NCBI RefSeq assembly: GCF_025024155.1
Contig: NW_026251832.1
Span: 17,186 to 81,185 of the forward strand
Source of the DNA: Gamsiella multidivaricata
Taxonomy: Eukaryota; Mortierellomycota; Mortierellomycetes; Mortierellales; Mortierellaceae
Direction: 5' to 3'
DNA: 64,000 nucleotides
The notes beneath the pieces were generated by a model, which was not told where the DNA came from, ran no database searches, and was given only the letters and a program-made list of their open reading frames with translations. Positions 48,821 through 60,800 of this stretch are shown one piece after another (positions within the stretch are counted from its first letter, which is position 1; the number at the start of each line of letters is the position of its first letter). The position numbers and the translations under genes are program-made.

Positions 48821-51800
48821 TATCCAGAGAGCTCGAGGAAGAGCACCAGGCGCTGTCGACGATTGCCCCTATCTCTCGTGATGGCACTTTGCCACTGTCG
48901 TTTGCACAGCAGCGGCTATGGTTCCTGGCCCAGATGGAGGGCGTCAGCGATGTGTACCACATGCCACTAGCTCTGCGACTGCGAGGTGACTTCGACCGGG
49001 ATGTCTGGCAGCGCGCATTGGATACCCTGTTCGCTCGCCATGAGTCATTGCGGTCTGTCTTTGTAGCAGTCGATGGCCAGCCTCGGGTCCAACTCTTGAA
49101 CGCAAACACTGGACTGCCTGTTGTTTATAAGGATCTGCGTGGCCAGCTCGATTCAGACCTGCAGCTGGAGAACCTGAGCACACAGGAGGCCAGCGCATCT
49201 TTTATTCTGGAAACGGGTCCCTTGGTCCGTGCACAGCTGGTTCAGACTGCTGACAGTGAGCATGTCTTCTTGCTCACTCAGCATCATATCGTGTCCGACG
49301 GTTGGTCCATGGGTCTGCTGATCCGTGAGCTGAGTGTGCTCTACACAGCCTATTGCTCCAGTCAGTCTAACCCTCTGCCACCGCTTGCCATCCAGTATCC
49401 CGATTATGCTGCCTGGCAGCGAGAGTGGCTCAGCGAAGACCGCCTGCACGAGCAAGGTGCATACTGGCGCACAGCACTATGCGATGCTCCAGTGTCGATC
49501 GACTTGCCTACCGATCGACCTCGTCCTCCTCGACAGTCGTTTGCAGGTGCACGAGTGCCTATCTGTGTGAGTGCAGAGACCACACATGCACTCAAGCAGC
49601 TGAGCCAACAGCATGGAACGACGCTGTTCATGACCATCCTTGCTGCTTGGAGCGCTGTCCTGTCACGTCTTTCCGGCCAAGACGACATTGTCATCGGCAC
49701 ACCAACTGCCAACCGCAACCACCAGCAGATTGAGCAACTGATTGGGTTCTTTGTCAACACCCTGGCACTCCGGATTGATCTTTCTGGCGACCCAAGCATG
49801 ACACAGCTTCTGGAGCGAGTCCACAACAGCACACTGGCAGCTCAATCCCACCAGGATCTGCCATTCGAACAGGTAGTGGAGATTGTACAACCGCCACGCC
49901 GAATGGACCAGACACCATTGTTCCAAGTGCTGTTTGCATGGCAAAACAATGATGCTGATGACTTGCAATTGCCAGGAATCGTGGCGATCCCGGAAGGACT
50001 GGTCTACGATATTGTGAAGTTCGATCTGGAGCTGGGACTTTGTGAGATGGATGGTGCGATTGTCGGAGGCATGACTTATTCGACGGCTCTCTTTGATCAA
50101 GTAACCGTTGAGCGCCACGTTGGCTACCTGTACATTATGCTGGAAGCAATGGCAGACAACGTTGTGGAGTCCGTCGCAACTGTTGACCTTCTTTTGCCCT
50201 CAGAAAAGGAGCTATTTTTACATACATGGAATGCAACCGAGAGATCGTATCCAGATCATCTTTGCGTCCACCAACTGTTTGAGAATCAGGTTGAACGGGC
50301 TCCCGATGCGGTCGCGCTTGTTTATGGTGATCGAACGATGAACTACAAGGATCTGAATGCAAGAGCCAACCGTCTTGCTCAACAACTTCACGGAATGGAC
50401 ATTCAGCCCGGCGATTTTGTAGCCACCTTGTTGAAGCGCTCCTTTGAGCTCATCGTTGCCCAGCTTGCTATTCTCAAGGTTGGGGCCGCATACGTACCTA
50501 TCGATGTTAGGGCCCCAGCCGACCGTCAGATATACATTTTATCCAACAGCGGGACGAAGTTGTTGATTATCTCCAAGGATACGGACGTTCTTGAGGCAAT
50601 TCAAACGCCGTTGTTCCATTTCGCTGCAATCCCGGAAGAAGAATCAGACCCTCGAGGTATGAACAGAAACAATATCCGAAGGTTTATTTTTATTTTATTG
50701 TTGCTGTAGTTATTGTCGTAGAGTATGCTAACCAAGTGCTGCTTCCCATATTATTAGATGCATCCAATTTCATCTCGATGCGCTCCAGTCAGGATACCGC
50801 ATATGTGATGTACACATCTGGCTCGACTGGAATGCCCAAGGGTGTTCTTGTGCCACACCGAGGCATTGCTCGTTTGGTCATTAACTGCGGCTATGCCGAT
50901 GTTGATGCAGATGATTGTGTCGTCTTTGGCGCCAATCCCGCTTTTGACGCGAGCACCTTTGAAGTCTGGGCTCCAATTCTCAATGGGGGCCGTATAGTTA
51001 TCCTTGATGCAGACACCCTCGCTGATTCGCGCAGCTTAGCGGAGGCCCTCAATCGCTACCAGGTCACCGTGCTGTTCTTGACAACGGTGCTTTTCAATCA
51101 GTTCGTTCCAACTATCGGCCCCGTCCTATCTAACCTCAAATACATCATGACTGGTGGAGAGCAAGGAAAGCTCGAGACCTGCGCCGCGTTACTGCAGCAT
51201 GGTGGGCGTGTCCGAGTAATCAACGCCTACGGACCTACCGAGAGCACGATGATCGCGACCACGTATGAAGTGACTAAGGCTAGCAGTTCTCTTGAGAAGC
51301 TGCCGATCGGCCGCCCTATGTCTAATACGACGACCTACATTTTGGACAAGTACGGCAAGCCAGTGCCATTGGGAGTCCTCGGAGAGCTGTATATTGGTGG
51401 ACCCGGTGTTGCAAATGGCTACCTCAACCGGCCAGACCTCACCATCGATCGATTCCTCCTAGATCCATTCAGCAGGATGACAGGGGCTCGTATGTATAAA
51501 ACGGGAGACTTGGTGCGCTATCTGCCTGACGGCAACATGGTCTTCATAGGCCGTAATGATGACCAGGTCAAGATCCGTGGCTTTCGAATCGAGCTCAGCG
51601 AAATTGAGACCCGACTTGGCGACCATCCATTGGTGCAGGAGGTCATTGTTCTTGTCTTGGGCAAAGACAGTGACCGAAGACTGATCGCCTACGTCGTGGC
51701 ACAGCCAGATGGTCAGCTGGCGCACATCCTTCGGTCCTATCTTACGGCAACTTTGCCCGAGTACATGGTTCCCGGCGCTTTTGTACGCTTGGATGCCCTG

Positions 51801-54800
51801 CCATTGACGAACAGCGGAAAAGTCGATCGCCGCGCTCTTCCGGAACCGGACATCAGCGCCTTTGTCAGCCAAAACTACGAGGCGCCTGTGGGAGAGATCG
51901 AACACACCCTCGCTACCGTTTGGGCTAGGCTGCTCAAGCTTGATAGAATTGGTCGCCATGACAACTTCTTCATGCTAGGTGGTCATTCCTTGCTCGCCGT
52001 ACGCCTGATGAACCACATTTCCAATCTCGGCGCTCAGCTGCCATTATCTACGCTGTTTGCATCCCCGACTCTATCGCTATTTGCAGAGATAGTCAGTGAG
52101 CGACTCGCACAAGGCGATGGCTCGCGCACCTCCATCACGCCTATCTCTCGTGCTAGCTCGCTGCCATTATCGTTCGCCCAGCAGCGGCTGTGGTTTTTGG
52201 CTCAGATGGAGGGCATCAGTAGTGTGTATCATATCCCAATGGCCCTGCGTCTGCAGGGTGACTTGGACAGGGACTCCTGGCAAAAGGCTCTGGACACATT
52301 GTTCGCTCGCCATGAGTCGTTGCGGTCTATCTTTGTAGCAGTCGATGGCCAGCCTCGGGTCCAACTCTTGAACGCAAACACTGGACTGCCTGTTGTTTAT
52401 AAGGATCTGCGTGGCCAGCTCGATTCAGACCTGCAGCTGGAGAACCTGAGCACACAGGAGGCCAGCGCATCTTTTATTCTGGAAACGGGTCCCTTGGTCC
52501 GTGCACAGCTGGTTCAGACTGCTGACAGTGAGCATGTCTTCTTGCTCACTCAGCATCATATCGTGTCCGACGGTTGGTCCATGGGTCTGCTGATCCGTGA
52601 GCTGAGTGTGCTCTACACAGCCTATTGCTCCAGTCAGTCTAACCCTCTGCCACCGCTTGCCATCCAGTATCCCGATTATGCTGCCTGGCAGCGAGAGTGG
52701 CTCAGCGAAGACCGCCTGCACGAGCAAGGTGCATACTGGCGCACAGCACTATGCGATGCTCCAGTGTCGATCGACTTGCCTACCGATCGACCTCGTCCTC
52801 CTCGACAGTCGTTTGCAGGTGCACGAGTGCCTATCTGTGTGAGTGCAGAGACCACACATGCACTCAAGCAGCTGAGCCAACAGCATGGAACGACGCTGTT
52901 CATGACCATCCTTGCTGCTTGGAGCGCTGTCCTGTCACGTCTTTCCGGCCAAGACGACATTGTCATCGGCACACCAACTGCCAACCGCAACCACCAGCAG
53001 ATTGAGCAACTGATTGGGTTCTTTGTCAACACCCTGGCACTCCGGATTGATCTTTCTGGCGACCCAAGCATGACACAGCTTCTGGAGCGAGTCCACAACA
53101 GCACACTGGCAGCTCAATCCCACCAGGATCTGCCATTCGAACAGGTAGTGGAGATTGTACAACCGCCGCGTCGAATGGACCAGACACCATTGTTCCAAGT
53201 GCTGTTTGCATGGCAAAACAATGATACTGATGACCTGCAATTGCCTGGACTTGCAGTAGTCCCTGAGGAGTTGACATATGACATTGCCAAGTTCGATCTG
53301 GAGCTCACGCTTTTCGAGACCAATGATGGCATTGCAGGAGGCTTGAGCTACTCGACAGCTCTCTTCGACCGCGCAACCATCGACAGACATGTCGGCTATC
53401 TCTGTGCCATGCTCGATTCAATGGCCACTGATGTTACACAGCCCATTAGCGCCTTGGATATGCTCTCTCCATCCGAGCAGAACCTCTTGCTGCACACGTG
53501 GAATGCCACCGATAGTCATTACCCACACCACCTCTGCGTGCATCAGCTGTTCGAGACCCAGGTCGAGCGGTCGCCGGATGCCATTGCACTTGTCCACGAC
53601 GGACAGTCGATGACCTACCAGGACCTGAACGAGCGTGCAAACAGCCTTGCACACCATCTCATCGAGCTAGGTGTGCAGCCAGATGCACCTGTAGGTCTCT
53701 GCGTGGAGCGGTCGCTGGCGATGTTTATCGGCCTACTCGCCATCCTGAAGGCTGGAGGTGCTTATGTACCTATGGATCCGTCCTTTGCGAGCGACCGTCT
53801 GTGCGACATCCTAGCCGATGCCGCTCCTGCAGTCCTTCTCGCAGATCAGCCTGGACGTGATGCACTGGGCGCTTCTGTCCCTGCCTCAACTGTCGTCATC
53901 GATCCCAGCACATTGCTGCAGGGACACACAGACAATCCACTCGTTGCAGAACTGACCCCACAGCACCTCGCCTATATCATCTACACCTCGGGCTCTACTG
54001 GAAAGCCAAAGGGAGTGATGATCGAGCACCAAGGTGTCACAAACCTCGTCTGGACACGACCTGCAGTCTTTGGCAGTGGTCCGTCCAGCAGGGTCCTACA
54101 GTTCCTCTCCTTCAGCTTTGACGGCAGCATCTGTGAGATCTTCTCGGCTCTGTGCTTTGGTGGAAGTCTGCATCTCGTGCCAGATCGCATCCGTCTCGAC
54201 CGATCCCAGCTGTGGACCTACCTTGAGGAGCATGCGATCACACAGACGATCTTGACGCCTGCGGTGCTCCAGGACTGCAAGGATCTACCGCCCCTGAGCA
54301 CATCACTGACACTCATCATGGCCGGTGAAGCACTCCCACTCTCATTGCTGCAGACCCTGCAGACCCTGGTTCCTCACGGATGCATCGTCAACGACTACGG
54401 TCCCACTGAGACCACAGTTGCAGCTGCAGCATGGCGATGTCCCGTTGGGTTTGACGGTGACTCGGCTCCGATTGGACGGCCGATTGCCAACAAGCGGGTC
54501 TACATCCTGGACACCCATGGAAGACCCGTCCCATTGGGAGCCGTAGGAGAACTGCATATCGGAGGAGCCGGTGTTGCACGTGGTTATCTCAACAGACCAG
54601 ACTTGACAGCCGCAGTGTTCATCCCAGATTCGTTTACAGAAAAGGAAGATGCGCGTATGTACAAGACCGGTGATCTGGTGCGGTACCTACTCGATGGCAA
54701 TCTGGTGTTCATGGGCCGCAGCGACCATCAGGTCAAGATACGAGGCTACCGTGTAGAGCTCGGCGAGATCGAGGCTCGGCTTGCAGAGCACGACCTTGTG

Positions 54801-57800
54801 AGCGAGGCAGTTGTGGTTGCACGCGGCAATGGCAGTGGCAAGCAGCTTGTTGCATATGTCGTCGCCCAGCCTGTTGAGGGACTCGCTGGTGCACTCAGAT
54901 CTCATGCTGTGTCCAAGCTACCAGCGTACATGGTCCCAGCAGCATTTGTCCGACTCGATGCTCTGCCACTGACGGCTATCGGCAAACTCGATCGGCGTGC
55001 TCTCCCCGAGCCTGCAGCAGATGCCTTTGCCAGTCAGGACTATGAGCCACCTGTGGGTGAGATCGAGACAGCACTGGCAACCATCTGGTCCGAGCTGCTC
55101 AAGGTCGACAAGGTTGGCCGCAAGGATAACTTCTTCATGCTCGGAGGACACTCCTTGCTCGCTGTGCAGATGATCGATCGCTTGCGCCGCATCGGTCGCA
55201 GCATTTCTGTGCGTGCTCTCTTCGAGACACCGACCCTCTGCGTTCTGGCCCAGTCCCTCAGTCAGCATCAAGCAGTCGTGGTGCCGTCGAACCTCATTAT
55301 GCCACACACCGAGCGCATTACCCCTGATCTGCTGCCTCTCATCGACCTCACGCAGGACGACATCGATCATGTCGTCAATCGAGTCGCAGGAGGAACCGTC
55401 AATGTCCAGGACATCTATGCGCTGTCACCACTGCAGGATGGCATTTTGTTCCACCACATCATGGCCGACAAGGGCGATCCTTATCTGACCATCATTCAGA
55501 TGGCCTTCGACGACAGAGCTGTGCTGGACCGCTACTTGGATGCAGTCCAGAGAGCGGTCGACCGCCATGACATCCTGAGGACCGCTGTGGTCTGGGAGAA
55601 CATTGCCACTCCTGCCCAGGTTGTACTGCGCCAGGCTACTCTGTCCGTCACTGAGCATGCACTAGCACCGGCTGATGGCCTTGTTGCAGAGCAGCTGATG
55701 CACCTCTGTGATCCTCGCATCAACCGAATCGACTTGACACAGGCTCCCTTGACGCGCTTTGTCATTGCCCAGGATACGGATGGTCGATGGATCGTCGTCC
55801 AGCTGTTGCACCATCTCATTGGCGACCACTCCACTCTGGAAGTGATGAATGATGAGATCCAGGCAGTCCTACAAGGCCGAGGTGCAGAGCTGGCTCCACC
55901 ACAGCCGTTCCGTAACCTTATCGCACAAGCACGCCTTGGCGTCAGCATCGAGGACCACGAGCGCTATTTCTCCAAGATGCTGAAAGACATCGACACTGCT
56001 GCTCTGCCATACGGCCTATCTGATGTCCACCAGAATGGCCTCGATGTCGTGGAGTCGCATATGGTGTTGCCACAGAGTCTGAACGACCGCCTGCGAAGTC
56101 ATTCCAAGCGTCTGGGAGTGAGTCTGGCCAGCTTGTGCCACCTCGCCTGGGCACAGGTGATCGCGCGCACTAGCGGACAGCAACATGTGGTCTTTGGCAC
56201 CGTGCTCTTTGGACGCATGGATGCTGGATCGGGCTCGAGCCGTGCAATGGGTCTATTCATCAATACGCTGCCACTCCGAGTAGATGTGGACGACACCGGC
56301 GTCAAAGCCAGCGTGCGTCAGGTGCAAACAGACCTGGCTTCGCTGCTCGAACATGAGCATGCTTCGTTGGCGCTTGCCCAGCGGTGCAGTGGCGTCTCTG
56401 CCGGAACGCCGCTGTTCAGTGCGATGCTGAACTACCGCCATCAATCGACCACTGCTGACCAGGCTTCTGGGGACTTTGGTATGGAGATCATCGATGCACA
56501 AGAGCGCACCAACTACCCGTTCGTCATGTCCGTGGACGATTTCGGATCTGCTCTTGCCCTGTCAGCTCAAATCCTGCAGCCAATCGACGCTGCCCAGGTG
56601 TGCAGATACATGCAGCAGACGCTTGTCAGCATGGCCGATGCGCTCGAACACTCGCCACAGATGCCTGCGCACCAGCTGAAGGTCCTGCCAGCTGAAGATA
56701 GTGAGCTATTGCTTCGCTCATGGAATGCGACTGAGGGTCCGTATCCCGACCAGCACTGCATCCACCAGCTTTTCGAGAAGCAGGCTGCTCAGACACCGGA
56801 CGCGATTGCTGTGGTCTATGAAGATCAGGCTTTGACTTATGCGGACCTCAATGCACGATCCAACCGACTTGCTCACCATCTCATCGGTCTCGGTGTCATG
56901 CCGGACTCACTTGTCGCACTCTGTGTGCAGCGCACTCCGGCAATGGTGATCGCCATCCTTGCCATCCTGAAAGCTGGCGGTGCCTATGTGCCCCTCGACC
57001 CCGTCCATGCCAGCGAGCGCCTTCTCGATATCCTCTCCGACTGCGCATCGTCCATTGTTGTGGCTGACAACCATGGACGCAGCACCATAGGTGAGCTGGC
57101 TCTTTCTTCGTTCACCGTGGTGGATCTGGAGTTGATGCCGGAGGGCCCTATCGACAACCCGCAAGTCCCCACTCTGACCGCCCACCACCTTGCCTATGTG
57201 ATCTACACCTCTGGTTCTACTGGAAGGCCCAAGGGGGTCATGGTCGAGCATGCAAGCGTCACCCGTTTGTTCGATGCCACTGCGTCCTGGTACGGCTTTG
57301 ACGAGAGCGATGCCTGGTGCATGTTCCATTCCTTCAGCTTCGACGTGTCCGTGTGGGAACTGTGGGGAGCCCTTCGCTACGGTGGCAAGCTGGTCCTCCT
57401 GGCTAACGACACCGCTCGCTCTCCCGAGGCCCTTTACCGTGTGATCTGCGACCAAGGGGTCACAGTCCTGAACATGACCCCCAGTGCTTTCAAGCCGCTG
57501 ATCAAGGTCCAGGCTGAAAGTGAGCAGCACGACCGACTACGCAATGTCATCCTGGCAGGCGAGGCACTGGATCCGGCCATTCTGCAGCCGTGGTATGCAA
57601 GCCGGCCTAGGGACTCTTCTCGGGTCGTGAACATGTACGGTCCAACCGAGATTACGGTCTATGCGACATACCGTGTGATGGGCCCCGAGGACTGTTCGCA
57701 GGCAATCAGTCCGATCGGAGTGCGAGTTCCAGACCTGACCACCTATGTCTTGGATAGGCACGGCCAGCCGGTGCCGCTGGGAGCAATAGGTGAGCTGTGC

Positions 57801-60800
57801 ATCGGCGGTGCAGGTGTGGCCCGGGGGTACCTCAACAGGCCAGAGCTGACAGCAGAAAGGTTCGCTCTCGACGGATTCAGCGAGGTGCAAGGTGCCCGCA
57901 TGTACAAGACCGGCGATCTCGTTCGGTATCTCCCAGACGGCAGTCTTGTGTACCTCGGCCGCAACGACCAACAGGTCAAGATCCGAGGCTTCCGCATAGA
58001 GCTTGGCGAGATCGAGGCACGTCTTGTCGAGCACTCGCTGGTCGAGGATGCAGTGGTGGTTGCAGTGGGCGAAGGCACAGACAAGCGACTGGTAGCGTAT
58101 GTGGTTGCTGAGGCACACGAGGGCCTTGCACACTTGCTGCGTTCCCATATCTCTGTGAGACTGCCAGAGTACATGACGCCTGGAGCATTTGTGCGTCTAG
58201 ACCGGTTGCCACTGACAGCCAACGGCAAACTGGACCGTCGCGCACTACCTGATCCAAGAAGTGATGCCTTTGCCGTTCAAGAGTATGAGCCACCTCAGAG
58301 CAGGCTCGAGTCGACGATAGCAACCCTCTGGGCTGAATTACTCAAAGTCGACAGAGTTGGGCGTCATGACAACTTCTTCCTATTAGGTGGTCATTCCTTG
58401 ATCGCCGTGCGCCTGATGAATCGCATTTCAGCGCTCGGCGTTCAGTTGCCGTTGTCTTCGATCTTTGCTTCGCCTATCCTTTCGGCTTTTGCACAGACAG
58501 TTGGTAAACATCTTGTAGGTGAAAAGTTCTCATCAACCACTATCACTTCCATCCCTCGCGATGGCATGTTGCTGCCGTCATTTGCACAGCAGCGACTGTG
58601 GTTTTTGGCTCAGATGGAGGGCATCAGTAGTGTGTATCATATCCCAATGGCCCTGCGTCTGCAGGGTGACTTGGACAGGGACTCCTGGCAAAAGGCTCTG
58701 GACACATTGTTCGCTCGCCATGAGTCGTTGCGGTCTATCTTTGTAGCAGTCGATGGCCAGCCTCGGGTCCAACTCTTGAACGCAAACACTGGACTGCCTG
58801 TTGTTTATAAGGATCTGCGTGGCCAGCTCGATTCAGACCTGCAGCTGGAGAACCTGAGCACACAGGAGGCCAGCGCATCTTTTATTCTGGAAACGGGTCC
58901 CTTGGTCCGTGCACAGCTGGTTCAGACTGCTGACAGTGAGCATGTCTTCTTGCTCACTCAGCATCATATCGTGTCCGACGGTTGGTCCATGGGTCTGCTG
59001 ATCCGTGAGCTGAGTGTGCTCTACACAGCCTATTGCTCCAGTCAGTCTAACCCTCTGCCACCGCTTGCCATCCAGTATCCCGATTATGCTGCCTGGCAGC
59101 GAGAGTGGCTCAGCGAAGACCGCCTGCACGAGCAAGGTGCATACTGGCGCACAGCACTATGCGATGCTCCAGTGTCGATCGACTTGCCTACCGATCGACC
59201 TCGTCCTCCTCGACAGTCGTTTGCAGGTGCACGAGTGCCTATCTGTGTGAGTGCAGAGACCACACATGCACTCAAGCAGCTGAGCCAACAGCATGGAACG
59301 ACGCTGTTCATGACCATCCTTGCTGCTTGGAGCGCTGTCCTGTCACGTCTTTCCGGCCAAGACGACATTGTCATCGGCACACCAACTGCCAACCGCAACC
59401 ACCAGCAGATTGAGCAACTGATTGGGTTCTTTGTCAACACCCTGGCACTCCGGATTGATCTTTCTGGCGACCCAAGCATGACACAGCTTCTGGAGCGAGT
59501 CCACAACAGCACACTGGCAGCTCAATCCCACCAGGATCTGCCATTCGAACAGGTAGTGGAGATTGTACAACCGCCGCGTCGAATGGACCAGACACCATTG
59601 TTCCAAGTGCTGTTTGCATGGCAAAACAATGATACTGATGACCTGCAATTGCCTGGACTTGCAGTAGTCCCTGAGGAGTTGACATATGACATTGCCAAGT
59701 TCGATCTGGAGCTCACGCTTTTCGAGACCAATGATGGCATTGCAGGAGGCTTGAGCTACTCGACAGCTCTCTTCGACCGCGCAACCATCGACAGACATGT
59801 CGGCTATCTCTGTGCCATGCTCGATTCAATGGCCACTGATGTTACACAGCCCATTAGCGCCTTGGATATGCTCTCTCCATCCGAGCAGAACCTCTTGCTG
59901 CACACGTGGAATGCCACCGATAGTCATTACCCACACCACCTCTGCGTGCATCAGCTGTTCGAGACCCAGGTCGAGCGGTCGCCGGATGCCATTGCACTTG
60001 TCCACGACGGACAGTCGATGACCTACCAGGACCTGAACGAGCGTGCAAACAGCCTTGCACACCATCTCATCGAGCTAGGTGTGCAGCCAGATGCACCTGT
60101 AGGTCTCTGCGTGGAGCGGTCGCTGGCGATGTTTATCGGCCTACTCGCCATCCTGAAGGCTGGAGGTGCTTATGTACCTATGGATCCGTCCTTTGCGAGC
60201 GACCGTCTGTGCGACATCCTAGCCGATGCCGCTCCTGCAGTCCTTCTCGCAGATCAGCCTGGACGTGATGCACTGGGCGCTTCTGTCCCTGCCTCAACTG
60301 TCGTCATCGATCCCAGCACATTGCTGCAGGGACACACAGACAATCCACTCGTTGCAGAACTGACCCCACAGCACCTCGCCTATATCATCTACACCTCGGG
60401 CTCTACTGGAAAGCCAAAGGGAGTGATGATCGAGCACCAAGGTGTCACAAACCTCGTCTGGACACGACCTGCAGTCTTTGGCAGTGGTCCGTCCAGCAGG
60501 GTCCTACAGTTCCTCTCCTTCAGCTTTGACGGCAGCATCTGTGAGATCTTCTCGGCTCTGTGCTTTGGTGGAAGTCTGCATCTCGTGCCAGATCGCATCC
60601 GTCTCGACCGATCCCAGCTGTGGACCTACCTTGAGGAGCATGCGATCACACAGACGATCTTGACGCCTGCGGTGCTCCAGGACTGCAAGGATCTACCGCC
60701 CCTGAGCACATCACTGACACTCATCATGGCCGGTGAAGCACTCCCACTCTCATTGCTGCAGACCCTGCAGACCCTGGTTCCTCACGGATGCATCGTCAAC

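Larger units (their letters stand above)
40530..51155 (+). repeat. Tandem duplication, copy 1 (period about 12.845 kb)
   Basis: This stretch and 53374-64000 align end to end at a distance of 12,844 bp (12,845 after the deletion at 46139). Lengths are 10,626 and 10,627 bp, exactly as one missing base predicts. Translations on both strands agree across it, including two introns. Left of 40530 the copies diverge (A at 40529 versus G at 53373). The right limit is not reached because the window ends. Confidence 0.9.

Noticed and set aside
46138..50709. Two or three separate NRPS genes instead of one
   Set aside because: The breaks at 46139 and 50657 are a frameshift inside a domain and an intron inside a domain. 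No promoter, start codon or stop-plus-spacer separates them.
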